NCBI GenBank assembly: GCA_023436305.1
Contig: JAEZJQ010000139.1
Coordinates: 1-20,701 of the forward strand
Origin: Bacillota bacterium
GTDB lineage: Bacteria; Bacillota; UBA4882; UBA8346
Direction: 5' to 3'
Length of the DNA stretch: 20,701 nucleotides
Positions 8,053 through 16,838 of the stretch are shown here, in pieces (within the stretch, counting starts at the first letter, position 1; each line of letters begins with the position of its first letter). Under the pieces are notes generated by a model. The model did no database searches, was not told the origin of the DNA, and saw nothing but the letters and a program-made list of their open reading frames with translations. A program made the translations under genes and the position numbers.

Positions 8053-8089
8053 TACCTCCAATAGCGGTATGGGAACCCGCCTGGAGGTA
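8053..8089. terminator. hairpin between convergent cobT and the 8139-8798 gene
   Basis: TACCTCCA (8053-8060) pairs perfectly with TGGAGGTA (8082-8089), with an inner GCGG/CCGC stem. It sits between two convergent genes and probably ends both transcripts, although the T runs on either side are short. Confidence 0.65.
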
Positions 8090-8138
8090 ATTGTTAACTT
8101 GGATATGATATGATTTTTATATTCATTCTTCCCGCATT

Positions 8139-8798
8139 TTAAGCGGATTTTACATTATTACCATCCTCCGGTTGGTCTACCGGGGTTTCTCCTTCGTTGG
8201 CCCATTCATCCAATTTGGCCATGATCAACTTGTAGGTTTGCTTGGATATTTCCGGCAGCTCATCGCCAAAATCCTCCTTGGCCGCCTGAAATCCCTTTTC
8301 GATGGCCGATTTTAATAAATCCAGTTTGGATTTGTCCCCTCCGGAGATGGCCTTGGCGAAATCTACAATCCGGTCACTGACTTTCTCGGCGCTGTATTCC
8401 CCGCCTTCGGCGATCATTGCCTGGGCTTCTTTTTGGGCGGTTTCGTCAACCGATACATCTTTCAAATCCTCGATGGTAATATCAGTAATGTTCAATTCTC
8501 CGGTGGTATTGCCAATGTCCTGAAACTTAAGTCCTTGCCGTTTCAGCATTTCAGTGACAATCTGTTTTAAATGGCTATAGGCCCGGTCACTCTCTTCCTG
8601 CAATTGTTGGATGGTCTTCGTATTGACTCCGGGCTTATCATAGGTCACCTTTTTCTCGGGCTGGGTATGTTCGTAGATGTCCACTTGAATATTATTCTGG
8701 ACATTGGTTTGAGTGGTTTTTTCCTTTTTTGCCGTAACATTTTTCGCTTGCGCCGGACTGGATGAAATCGCTGAATTCGTCGCAGATTGAACGTCCAT
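8139..8798 (-). CDS. conserved-looking protein of unknown function
   Basis: A 219-aa protein without signal peptide or membrane segment. The first about 55 residues are low in complexity (rich in S, T, N, Q and K) and look disordered. A helical region (about 60-95) follows, then an acidic middle, and a C-terminal helical part with the repeated look of AIEKGFQAAKEDFG and LPEISKQTYKLIMAKLDEW. I do not recognise it with certainty; the C-terminal pattern faintly recalls DUF5610-type proteins. AGGAGG lies 8 bases before the ATG at 8798. It is convergent with cobT and next to a pseudogene on the same strand. It is probably real because codon use and start signal are good. Confidence 0.7.
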   Translation of the reverse strand: MDVQSATNSAISSSPAQAKNVTAKKEKTTQTNVQNNIQVDIYEHTQPEKKVTYDKPGVNTKTIQQLQEESDRAYSHLKQIVTEMLKRQGLKFQDIGNTTGELNITDITIEDLKDVSVDETAQKEAQAMIAEGGEYSAEKVSDRIVDFAKAISGGDKSKLDLLKSAIEKGFQAAKEDFGDELPEISKQTYKLIMAKLDEWANEGETPVDQPEDGNNVKSA

Positions 8799-8879
8799 GT
8801 TATCAACCTCCTGAATATTGCTTTACATAATATATATCGGCAAGTTATCGTGATTTGATAATAAAAATATAAATGAATG

Positions 8880-9365
8880 GTACCTGCTATCTTCGGGAAA
8901 AGCACAGCATAATGGAGTAAAAAATTTTGCTGATCCGGATTCATGAAATGAGTACCAATCACTTGAGATGGCCGTTTCGTCAGAAAGCTATCTTGGTTAT
9001 CGGAATACAGGATATATTCACTGCAAATATACAATCCGGATTGCAAATCGCATCGATATTTTGATAAACTTTCGCCTTTATATCCCATTTTCAGTGACGT
9101 TTTCAATGATATATTCAGCCTGTTTTAGTTGTTGATAATCAGTTGTAAAGATAATTTGAGTGATGATGGAATCGGGGTCCAACGCTTTCTCTTTGTTTTT
9201 TTTGAAATAACGTTTGCAGCCGGATTTTATTATAAATTTCATCTTTGGAGCGTTCTAAAACATTCATGGAAATATCGACCAATATAACTTGATAACCAAC
9301 CTGCGCTAAATTTGGGCAACTCCAATCCCCATAACACCCGCACCGATAACACCCACTGTTTCCAT
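8880..9365 (-). pseudogene. broken 3-hydroxyacyl-CoA dehydrogenase (NAD-binding part)
   Basis: From an ATG at 9365 the - strand reads VGVIGAGVMGIGVAQ, the dinucleotide-binding start of the family, then hits TAG after CAA ATT. Restoring one base gives LAQVGYQVILVDIS and ERSKDEIYNKIRLQTLFQKK. A second shift at an A8 run gives ALDPDSIITQIIFTTDYQQ and EYIIENVTE. A third gives WDIKAKVYQNIDAICNPD and NISCIPITKIA, and a fourth gives LTKRPSQVIGTHFMNP. The frame then loses similarity, so the C-terminal half is missing. The ENVTE and HFMNP motifs are diagnostic of hydroxyacyl-CoA dehydrogenases. The SCIPITKIA form recalls, from memory, the PKS extender-unit dehydrogenases (FkbK/ZmaG type). The gene cannot be functional as read. 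Confidence 0.82.
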
Positions 9366-9689
9366 TTTTTCACCCTTTTGATTCTTTAAAATAATAAACC
9401 ATGAAAAGTATTTTGTTATTTGGATTGAAACAGTATATTTAAAAATCAATTAGTGAATTCAACCAATATCATGTTTATCCTCTTTTGATTTAAGAAATTT
9501 TTCTAACAACATTTGATATTTCAAAAGGACATTTTATAGTTACATCGAATTCTTTTCATATTCTATTTTCTTTTGTCCCAATGTAGCAAGTTTTTTCATG
9601 AGATGACAGATATTCCATGAATATTACTTACAAGTTATAACATTTAAGTTGAATTATATTAAACCAATTGTGAAACAAGGGGGCAAATA
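9366..9689. other. AT-rich leader region of the polyketide cluster
   Basis: Divergent intergenic region between the pseudogene and the first carbamoyltransferase. No gene or RNA is visible. It should hold the promoter of the cluster. A weak candidate is TATAAC near 9640 with TTCCAT 17 bases upstream, but the -35 match is poor. AAGGGGG at 9677-9683 is the ribosome binding site of the next gene. Confidence 0.45.
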
Positions 9690-11429
9690 ATGAAACGGAA
9701 TTATATCGGTTTGGCAACTTCGATTCATGATGGAGCAATTGCCATCGTTAATTCCAAGGGGGAAATCGTTTTTGCGGAGGCTACCGAGCGGTATTTGCAG
9801 AATAAGCGCGCCTTTAATATGTCCCCGGATCAATTATTTTACATTTCCAAGTTAATTAAAACCTATATCGAGCCGGGGGCGGAGTTGGTAGTAGCTCATA
9901 CCTGGAGTGATACCAGGATTGGTAAACTGGCAAAATTACTGGAAGAATTGAACAAAATCGAATTTGAAAAACTTCCGTTTTTTTGGCGGCGAATTATCGC
10001 CGGAGTAAAGTATTCACTGGAATCCCATATTAATACACTACAACAAGCCTCTAAAACTTTGACATATACAATTAACCAAATGGAAGAATATAAAGAGTCC
10101 GGCAATTTCCTGGTAAAAAAATATGACCATCATTTAACTCATGCGGCAACGGCTTGTTTTACCAGCCCTTTTCACGAAGCGTGTTGCGTCGTAGTCGACG
10201 GCTATGGTGAGGGCTCTGCTTTTAATTGTTACCGGTATCAAGATGGCAAGATTGAACAATTACCGGGAGTTAAAGATGGGGATGGAAGTTTGGGCTCCTT
10301 TTACTCCGCTGTTTGTGATACTTGTGGTTTTGAAGAGCTTTTGGGGGAAGAGTGGAAAGTTATGGGCTTGGCCGCTTACGGTAAATTTGATCAGCAGATC
10401 TATGATTTGCTCAAATCATACATCAAAGTTGATGGTTTAAGCCTAAAAGAATGCTCCCCGGATTGGAAAGCGTCTCTTTTTGAAAAACTATACTCGATGA
10501 GAAGAAAACCGGGGGAACCGGCCATTGTCGCCGCCGATATTGCCTATAACGGCCAGCTTGTCTATACGGAGCTTTTATATGAGTTTCTTCGAAATGTGTA
10601 TCAGCTAAATATCTCTGATAATCTGGTGATGAGTGGCGGGTGTTGTTTAAACTCCGCCGCCAATGGAACGATCACCGAAAAGACGGGTTTTAAAAATCTC
10701 TATGTCTTTAGTGCGCCGGCGGATGATGGAAATGCCATTGGCGCCGCTCTCTTGGCTTATTATGAAGATCATCCAGACGAAAGAAGAGCGCCGGGGTTCC
10801 AGTCGCCCTATTTGGGTTCGGAACTTTCCCAATACAAAATTGAACATTTGCAACGGTTTGGGAATTTCAAGAAAATAAAGCGCTATCCGGATGACATTCA
10901 TTATCAAGCCGCGAAACTGTTGGCTGACGGAAAAATCATCGGATGGGTTCAGGGCAAGGCCGAATTTGGGCCGCGGGCTTTGGGTAACCGGTCGATTTTA
11001 GCCGATCCCCGGTCGCCGGCAATTAAGGATATCATCAATGAGCGGGTTAAGTTCCGGGAAGAGTTCCGGCCTTTGGCGCCTTCCATTCTTCATGAGTTCG
11101 GTCCGGAATACTTTGAAAATTATCAGGAAACCCCATATATGGAACGGGCGTTACAGTTTAAGAAGGAAGTAAAACATAAAGTTCCGGGAGTAGTGCACGA
11201 GGATGGCACCGGACGGCTGCAAACGGTGAAAAAAGAGTGGAATGAACGGTATTACAACCTTATCAAAGCTTTCTACGAACTGACCAGTATCCCCTTAGTT
11301 TTAAACACCAGTTACAATGTGATGGGCAAACCGATCATTCATTCCGTTGAGGATGCAATCGCCGTTTTCTGCACCAGTGGACTGGATGCCGTAGTCCTTG
11401 GTGACTTGTTAATTGAAAAGGAAGAATGA
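9690..11429 (+). CDS. O-carbamoyltransferase, copy A (NodU/CmcH/TobZ family)
   Basis: A 579-aa enzyme of the family that makes carbamoyl-adenylate from carbamoyl phosphate and ATP and transfers the carbamoyl group to a hydroxyl of a natural product. Visible motifs: HDGAIAIV near the N terminus, the metal site HHLTH (147-151), DGYGE (170-174), EEWKVMGLAAYG, SGGCCLN, ADDGNAIGAAL, and the C-terminal GKAEFGPRALGNRS (422-435) with FRPLAPS and LNTSYN. The N-terminal part is Kae1-like (acceptor side) and the C-terminal part YrdC-like (activation), as known for TobZ. AAGGGGG supports the ATG. It is the first gene of the polyketide operon and 88 bases before its duplicate. The acceptor is not known. 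Confidence 0.92.
   Translation: MKRNYIGLATSIHDGAIAIVNSKGEIVFAEATERYLQNKRAFNMSPDQLFYISKLIKTYIEPGAELVVAHTWSDTRIGKLAKLLEELNKIEFEKLPFFWRRIIAGVKYSLESHINTLQQASKTLTYTINQMEEYKESGNFLVKKYDHHLTHAATACFTSPFHEACCVVVDGYGEGSAFNCYRYQDGKIEQLPGVKDGDGSLGSFYSAVCDTCGFEELLGEEWKVMGLAAYGKFDQQIYDLLKSYIKVDGLSLKECSPDWKASLFEKLYSMRRKPGEPAIVAADIAYNGQLVYTELLYEFLRNVYQLNISDNLVMSGGCCLNSAANGTITEKTGFKNLYVFSAPADDGNAIGAALLAYYEDHPDERRAPGFQSPYLGSELSQYKIEHLQRFGNFKKIKRYPDDIHYQAAKLLADGKIIGWVQGKAEFGPRALGNRSILADPRSPAIKDIINERVKFREEFRPLAPSILHEFGPEYFENYQETPYMERALQFKKEVKHKVPGVVHEDGTGRLQTVKKEWNERYYNLIKAFYELTSIPLVLNTSYNVMGKPIIHSVEDAIAVFCTSGLDAVVLGDLLIEKEE
10620..11390 (+). repeat. near-identical tract, copy A
   Basis: This 771-bp segment of carbamoyltransferase A matches 12448-13218 of copy B without gaps. 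I count about 33 differences by hand (about 96% identity), including runs of 70-90 identical bases near the 3' end. The match ends abruptly at ...CTGGATGCC in both copies. Confidence 0.85.
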
Positions 11430-11517
11430 TACCTCCGGAGTCTGTGTGGCTAATTGATTTTGAAACGTATTCATGGATGAAAATTGTCAAAATATTTGAG
11501 GATCTTGGAGAATAATC

Positions 11518-13257
11518 ATGAGTCGATACTATATCGGTTTGGCAACCACATATCATGATGGCTCAATTGCAATCGTGAACTCCCAGGGTAAAGTGATATT
11601 TGCCGAGGCTACTGAGAGGTTTTTACAAAGTAAGCGGGCGATTAGTATCGCCCCTGATCAATTTTACCATGTCATTCAATTGATGAAAACCTATATTGAA
11701 CCCGGGGCGGAAATCGTAGTGGCCCATACCTGGAGTGACGCGTCGATCACGAGAACGAAAAATACTCTGGAAGAATTAATGAAAATCGACGATGGAACGT
11801 TCCCATTTTCGATAAAACGATACATCGCTTCACTCAAATATGAGACCAAATGTCAAATTCATTCACTGGAACGGGCCTCCGAAACCTTAGAGTACATAAT
11901 GACCCAAGTCGAGGAATATTATGGATTCCCTAAATTGCTGGTGAAAAAATATGATCATCATTTAACTCATGCGGCAACGGCTTGCTTTATCAGCCCGTTT
12001 CATGAAGCATGTTGTGTCGTAATGGATGGCTACGGTGAAAATAGATCTTACATGTGTTTTCAATATCGAGATGACAAGATCATCGAATTGCCAGGAATAG
12101 AAGATGGCCCTGGCAGTTTGGGCTCTTTTTACAGTCTCGTTTGTGATACTTGCGGTTTTGAAGGTTTCCAGGGGGAAGAATGGAAAGTAATGGGGTTAGC
12201 GGCTTATGGTAAATTCGATCAGCAAATCTATGATTTATTAAAATCATTTATAAAAGTTGAGGGATTAAATCTAAGAGAATGTAGCGTTGAGTTGAAAGGA
12301 CATTTTTTGGAAAAGCTCTATTCAATGAGAAGAAAACGAGGCGAACCAGCGATTACCGCCGCCAATATTGCCTATAACGGCCAGCTTGTCTATACGGAGC
12401 TTTTATCGGAATACCTTAATAATGTATATCAATTAAACATCTCTGAAAATCTGGTGATGAGTGGCGGGTGTTGTTTAAACTCCTCCGCCAATGGAACAAT
12501 CACTGAAAAGACGGGTTTTAAAAATCTATATGTCTTTAGCGCGCCGGCGGATGATGGAAATGCCATTGGCGCGGCTCTCTTGGCTTATTATGAAGATCAT
12601 CCGGACGAAAGAAGAACACCGGGGTTCCAGTCGCCCTATTTGGGTTCGGAACTTTCCCAATACAAAATTGAACATTTGAAACGGTTTGGGAATTTCAAGA
12701 AAATAAAACACTATCCGGATGACATTCATTATCAAGCCGCGAAATTGTTGGCTGACGGAAAAATCATCGGATGGGTTCAGGGCAAGGCCGAATTTGGGCC
12801 GCGGGCTTTGGGCAACCGGTCGATTTTAGCCGATCCAAGGTCTCCGGCGATTAAGGATATCATCAACGAGCGGGTGAAGTTCCGGGAAGAGTTCCGGCCT
12901 TTGGCGCCTTCCATTCTTCATGAGTTTGGCCCGGAATACTTTGAAAATTATCAGGAGACCCCGTATATGGAACGGGCGTTACGGTTCAAGGAGGAAGTAA
13001 AACATAAAGTTCCGGGAGTAGTGCATGAGGACGGCACCGGACGGCTGCAAACGGTGAAAAAAGAGTGGAATGAACGGTATTACAACCTTATCAAAGCTTT
13101 CTACGAACTGACCGGCATCCCCCTGGTTTTAAACACCAGTTACAATGTGATGGGCAAACCGATCATTCATTCCGTTGAGGATGCAATCGCCGTTTTCTGC
13201 ACCAGTGGACTGGATGCCTTAATAATCGGCGACTTGTTGATTGAGAAAGATGAATAA
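11518..13257 (+). CDS. O-carbamoyltransferase, copy B (NodU/CmcH/TobZ family)
   Basis: The tandem duplicate of the preceding gene, also 579 aa and alignable without any gap at a constant offset of 1828 bases. The catalytic motifs are all present: HHLTH, DGYGE, EEWKVMGLAAYG, GKAEFGPRALGNRS and LNTSYN. The first about 310 residues are only roughly two-thirds identical to copy A, while residues 311-567 are nearly identical. GGAGA about 8 bases upstream supports ATG 11518. Both copies look functional, so they may carbamoylate different positions or acceptors, or one may be redundant. The next gene, AT-ER, follows after 96 bases. Confidence 0.92.
   Translation: MSRYYIGLATTYHDGSIAIVNSQGKVIFAEATERFLQSKRAISIAPDQFYHVIQLMKTYIEPGAEIVVAHTWSDASITRTKNTLEELMKIDDGTFPFSIKRYIASLKYETKCQIHSLERASETLEYIMTQVEEYYGFPKLLVKKYDHHLTHAATACFISPFHEACCVVMDGYGENRSYMCFQYRDDKIIELPGIEDGPGSLGSFYSLVCDTCGFEGFQGEEWKVMGLAAYGKFDQQIYDLLKSFIKVEGLNLRECSVELKGHFLEKLYSMRRKRGEPAITAANIAYNGQLVYTELLSEYLNNVYQLNISENLVMSGGCCLNSSANGTITEKTGFKNLYVFSAPADDGNAIGAALLAYYEDHPDERRTPGFQSPYLGSELSQYKIEHLKRFGNFKKIKHYPDDIHYQAAKLLADGKIIGWVQGKAEFGPRALGNRSILADPRSPAIKDIINERVKFREEFRPLAPSILHEFGPEYFENYQETPYMERALRFKEEVKHKVPGVVHEDGTGRLQTVKKEWNERYYNLIKAFYELTGIPLVLNTSYNVMGKPIIHSVEDAIAVFCTSGLDALIIGDLLIEKDE
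12448..13218 (+). repeat. near-identical tract, copy B
   Basis: Partner of 10620-11390. Sequence on both sides is clearly more diverged, including the last 13 codons of the gene. This points to a recent conversion or recombination event and not simple shared age. Confidence 0.85.
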
Positions 13258-13353
13258 TATTTTTGGAAAGTTTTCAAAACGATATTCCGGAGGCTTGGTT
13301 TTGGGTATGAATAACAACCGGCTTTTTATTCTTTGGGGAGGATGGTAACAACA

Positions 13354-15792
13354 ATGGTTACATATGTTTTTCCAGGCCAAGGTTCTCAAAAAAAAGGAAT
13401 GGGTGGACTCCTGTTTGATGAGTTCCCTGAATTAACCAAACAAGCGGATCGAATTTTAGGATATTCAATTAAGGAGCTTTGCCTGGAAGATCCAAACTTG
13501 AATTTAAGCCAAACCCAGTATACTCAACCCGCTTTATATACCGTCAACGCCTTAAGCTATCTTAAAAAAATCAATGAAACCGGAAAAAAGCCAGATTTCG
13601 TCGCCGGGCACAGTTTGGGCGAATACAATGCCTTATTGGCCGCGGGCGCTTTTGATTTTGAGACCGGGTTGAAACTGGTTAAAAAAAGAGGGGAGCTTAT
13701 GAGCCGGGCCACGGGTGGCGGTATGGCCGCGGTGATTGGTTTGAATGAAGAACAGGTAACGAATGTGTTACAACAGAATCAATTGCAGAATATCAGTATC
13801 GCCAATTTAAATTCGCCGTTTCAAATCGTAATTTCCGGTCCGAAAGCGGATGTGGACAATGCCAAAACGGTATTTGAGGGAGTCAAGGATGTAAAATTAT
13901 TTACTCCCTTAAAAACCAGCGGCGCATTTCATTCCCGGTATATGGAAGAAGCGAAACAGGAATTTGCAAATTTTATCAATACCTTCTCATTCTCGAAACT
14001 GGCCATTCCGGTGATCGCGAATGTCAATGCCCGGCCATACCGGCCGTCGGATATTAAACAAAACCTGGTTGAACAGATCACTCACCCGGTGAAATGGACT
14101 GAAAGTATCCGGTATTTAATGGGCCTCGGAGAAATGGAGTTTGAGGAACTGGGAACCGGTAGAGTACTCGCCGGGTTAATTCAAAGAATTCGAAATGAAG
14201 CGGAACCATTAGTGGTTCATGATGAAATTGTGAATACCCCGCCCGGCGACCAACCAACCGTGCCCATGGAAACAGAGCCGTTCAAGGATTCCAATTCCCA
14301 GGCATCCACCGTGGAAAATCAAAAGAGCCGGGCAATAAAAACACCGTCCGTCGAAACACCGAAGAAAACAACCAGGACGGCCAAGATCGAGGAAGCCAAA
14401 ACGCCAAGCGAGGAAAATAAAGCGGTTCAGCCCATGAATTGGGAAGTTTCACCGCAATCCTTGGGAAGCCCGGAGTTTAAAAAAGATTATAACCTCAAGT
14501 ACGCTTATTTAACCGGGGGCATGTACCGGGGGATTGCTTCCAAAGAAATGGTTATAAAAGTAGGAAAAGTCGGGATGATGGGCTTTTTGGGCACGGGTGG
14601 TTTGGGGTTATCCCAAATTGAAGAAGCTATTCAAGATATCCAAAAGGAGCTTTCCGGTGGACAAGCTTATGGGATAAATTTGGTATGTAATATCAACGAC
14701 CCCGAATTCGAGGGAAAAACCGTTGATTTGTTTCTGGCAAAGGGAGTAAGAATTATTGAAGCCGCCGCTTTTCTAAGCATTACTCCAGCCTTGGTAAAAT
14801 ATCGCGCCAAAGGATTGACCAGGGATAAAAATGGGAAAATCACCATTTTAAACAAAATTATCGCCAAAGTATCCCGACCGGAAGTCGCGGAAGCATTTTT
14901 TAGTCCGGCTCCGGAGCGTATCCTGGAGAAATTGGTGAATGAAAATAAGATCACTCCGGAAGAGGCTGAATTATCAAAGAAAATTCCCATGGCGGATGAT
15001 ATTTGCGTGGAAGCGGACTCCGGCGGCCACACCGATGGTGGTGTCGCTTATGCTTTGATGCCGGCCATGCTTAAATTGCGGGATGAGATGATGAAAAAGT
15101 ACCAGTACCCTAAAAAAATTCGATTGGGAGCGGCCGGGGGGATTGGCGCCCCCGCGGCGGCAGCGGCGGCTTTTATGTTGGGGGCCGACTTTATCCTGAC
15201 CGGTTCCATAAATCAATGCACGGTGGAAGCGGCAACCAGCGACAACGTAAAAGATCTACTGCAGCAAATCAACGTTCAGGACACCGATTATGCGCCGGCG
15301 GGAGATATGTTTGAGTTGGGCGCCAAGGTGCAAGTGCTGAAAAGGGGTGTGTTTTTTCCCGCCAGAGCCAATAAATTATACGATCTTTACCGCCAATACA
15401 ACTCCATCGATGAAATTGACGAGAAAACCAGGAATCAAATTCAAGAGAAATATTTTAAACGCAGTTTCAAGGAAGTCTATGAAGATATCAAATCTTATTA
15501 TCCGGCGCCGGAAATCGAAAGAGCGGAACGGAACCCGAAACAGAAGATGGCATTGATTTTCCGGTGGTATTTTGGTTATTCGACCCGTCTTGCTTTAAGC
15601 GGCAACGAGGAATCCCAAGTGGATTATCAGGTCCATTGCGGGCCGGCTTTAGGCGCATTTAACCAGTGGGTCAAAGGGACCGATTTGGAAAATTGGCGAA
15701 ACCGGCACGTGGATGAGATCGGCGTCAAAATAATGAATGAGACTGCTGAATTGTTTAAAGAACGGTTAAATATGTTTTCAAAAATAAGCTAG
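13354..15792 (+). CDS. trans-acting acyltransferase fused to PfaD-type enoyl reductase
   Basis: An 812-aa bifunctional polyketide protein. Residues 1-285 are a malonyl-CoA:ACP acyltransferase: PGQGSQ at 7-12, nucleophile Ser87 in GHSLGEY, and catalytic His193 in GAFHS, a form typical of malonyl-specific enzymes. A T/P/E/K-rich linker spans about 288-365. Residues about 369-812 are a PfaD/FabK-like FMN enoyl reductase, with LTGGMYRGIAS, GFLGTGGLGLSQIE, DSGGHTDGG and AAGGIGAPAAAAAAF. This AT-ER layout is the hallmark of trans-AT polyketide synthases, where it loads and reduces for modules lacking their own AT. ATG 13354 gives the standard MVTYVFPGQG start; GGGGAGG at 13335-13341 is 12 bases upstream, slightly far. 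Confidence 0.95.
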   Translation: MVTYVFPGQGSQKKGMGGLLFDEFPELTKQADRILGYSIKELCLEDPNLNLSQTQYTQPALYTVNALSYLKKINETGKKPDFVAGHSLGEYNALLAAGAFDFETGLKLVKKRGELMSRATGGGMAAVIGLNEEQVTNVLQQNQLQNISIANLNSPFQIVISGPKADVDNAKTVFEGVKDVKLFTPLKTSGAFHSRYMEEAKQEFANFINTFSFSKLAIPVIANVNARPYRPSDIKQNLVEQITHPVKWTESIRYLMGLGEMEFEELGTGRVLAGLIQRIRNEAEPLVVHDEIVNTPPGDQPTVPMETEPFKDSNSQASTVENQKSRAIKTPSVETPKKTTRTAKIEEAKTPSEENKAVQPMNWEVSPQSLGSPEFKKDYNLKYAYLTGGMYRGIASKEMVIKVGKVGMMGFLGTGGLGLSQIEEAIQDIQKELSGGQAYGINLVCNINDPEFEGKTVDLFLAKGVRIIEAAAFLSITPALVKYRAKGLTRDKNGKITILNKIIAKVSRPEVAEAFFSPAPERILEKLVNENKITPEEAELSKKIPMADDICVEADSGGHTDGGVAYALMPAMLKLRDEMMKKYQYPKKIRLGAAGGIGAPAAAAAAFMLGADFILTGSINQCTVEAATSDNVKDLLQQINVQDTDYAPAGDMFELGAKVQVLKRGVFFPARANKLYDLYRQYNSIDEIDEKTRNQIQEKYFKRSFKEVYEDIKSYYPAPEIERAERNPKQKMALIFRWYFGYSTRLALSGNEESQVDYQVHCGPALGAFNQWVKGTDLENWRNRHVDEIGVKIMNETAELFKERLNMFSKIS

Positions 15793-15851
15793 ACTTTAAA
15801 GGAAAACGATAGGCAAACGATTCCGTGAAGAAGGAGCTTGTGGGATAAATT

Positions 15852-16838
15852 ATGGTTGATTTCAATAATCTGACAGCCGGTTCAATCCACCAATTGCTTA
15901 CCGTTTCAGGCGCGGAAAAAGAACGATTGTTTGAGTGCGCCAGAGAAACCAGATATCAATACTTCGGCGATAATTTACAGTTGCGGGCGGTCATTGAAAT
16001 ATCGAATTATTGTGATTGTAATTGTTGTTACTGTGGTATGCGGAAAGATAACCGGGAACTTTCACGCAACCGGTTGTTTTTTGAAGACACCAAATCAGTC
16101 ATCCAGGAGATCTATGACCTGGGAATCCGCAAGATTATCCTGCAATCCGGGCAGGATGCAGCATACCCTCTGGATGAACTATGCAAAATTATTTCATATG
16201 CCAGAAGGGTTGGCATTGAAAATGTAATTATCTGTTTTGGAATCATGACAGCCGAAGATTATCAAGAATTATTGAAAGCCGGTGCCACTGGATATATTTT
16301 GAAATTCGAAACTTCTAATTCTTTACAATATAAAATGATAAAACCCAAAGACACTTTGGAGGAAAGGCTAGAAAACATCAGGTTATTAAAACAACTGGGA
16401 TATGCTGTCGGGTCCGGGAATATTTGCGGACTTCCCAAACAAACCAATAAGGATCTGGCTGGTGATATTATGTTGTTGAAGGATTTAAAGGTGGATATGG
16501 CCAGTGTTGCTCCATTTATCAGCAACAAACAGTCGCCCTATAAAGATTTTCCCAACGGCGATGTTGATATTACTTTGAATATTATCGCCATAATGAGGAT
16601 TGTCTTAAAAGATGTCCTTATTCCTTCCATAAGCGCCATGGAGACCGCCCAAAGAGGGGCGCAACTTGAGGGTTACAGAGCCGGCGCCAATGTAATCACT
16701 ATTAACATGACACCACAGCATATCCGGGAGAAATATTTGATATACGACGGTAAGAGGAAGATCACCAGTTTGGAGTTTGCCAGAAATATTGCTAATACCT
16801 TGGGACTGAAACTAAATATTCAAAATAAGGTGTCATAA
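15852..16838 (+). CDS. radical SAM enzyme, HydE/BioB/PylB-like
   Basis: A 328-aa radical S-adenosylmethionine protein. The cluster-binding CxxxCxxC is Cys54, Cys58 and Cys61 inside a very cysteine-dense NYCDCNCCYCGM. The order ISNYC, YCGMRKDN, LQSGQD, LKFETSN, GLPKQT and APFISN follows the HydE branch of the BioB-like family. HydE acts in [FeFe]-hydrogenase cofactor assembly, but no HydF, HydG or hydrogenase gene is visible here. Lying 59 bases behind the AT-ER gene, it is more likely a tailoring or precursor enzyme of the polyketide pathway. The substrate is unknown. AAGGAG sits about 15 bases before the ATG, so the start signal is unusual. Confidence 0.9.
   Translation: MVDFNNLTAGSIHQLLTVSGAEKERLFECARETRYQYFGDNLQLRAVIEISNYCDCNCCYCGMRKDNRELSRNRLFFEDTKSVIQEIYDLGIRKIILQSGQDAAYPLDELCKIISYARRVGIENVIICFGIMTAEDYQELLKAGATGYILKFETSNSLQYKMIKPKDTLEERLENIRLLKQLGYAVGSGNICGLPKQTNKDLAGDIMLLKDLKVDMASVAPFISNKQSPYKDFPNGDVDITLNIIAIMRIVLKDVLIPSISAMETAQRGAQLEGYRAGANVITINMTPQHIREKYLIYDGKRKITSLEFARNIANTLGLKLNIQNKVS

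Noticed and set aside
8645..9106. 153-codon - strand open frame overlapping the orphan gene start and the pseudogene
   Set aside because: Its middle is one frame of the broken dehydrogenase and its end overlaps the real gene at 8139-8798 in another frame. It is not a gene of its own.
8880..9365. Sequencing error as the cause of the dehydrogenase frameshifts
   Set aside because: Several breaks fall at A runs, as errors do. But about four occur in some 450 bases while the neighbouring genes, which also have A runs, are intact, and the C-terminal half is missing as well. It cannot be fully excluded without reads.
15852..16838. Reading the HydE-like gene as part of a hydrogenase maturation operon
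   Set aside because: No HydF, HydG or hydrogenase gene is present, and both neighbours are polyketide genes.
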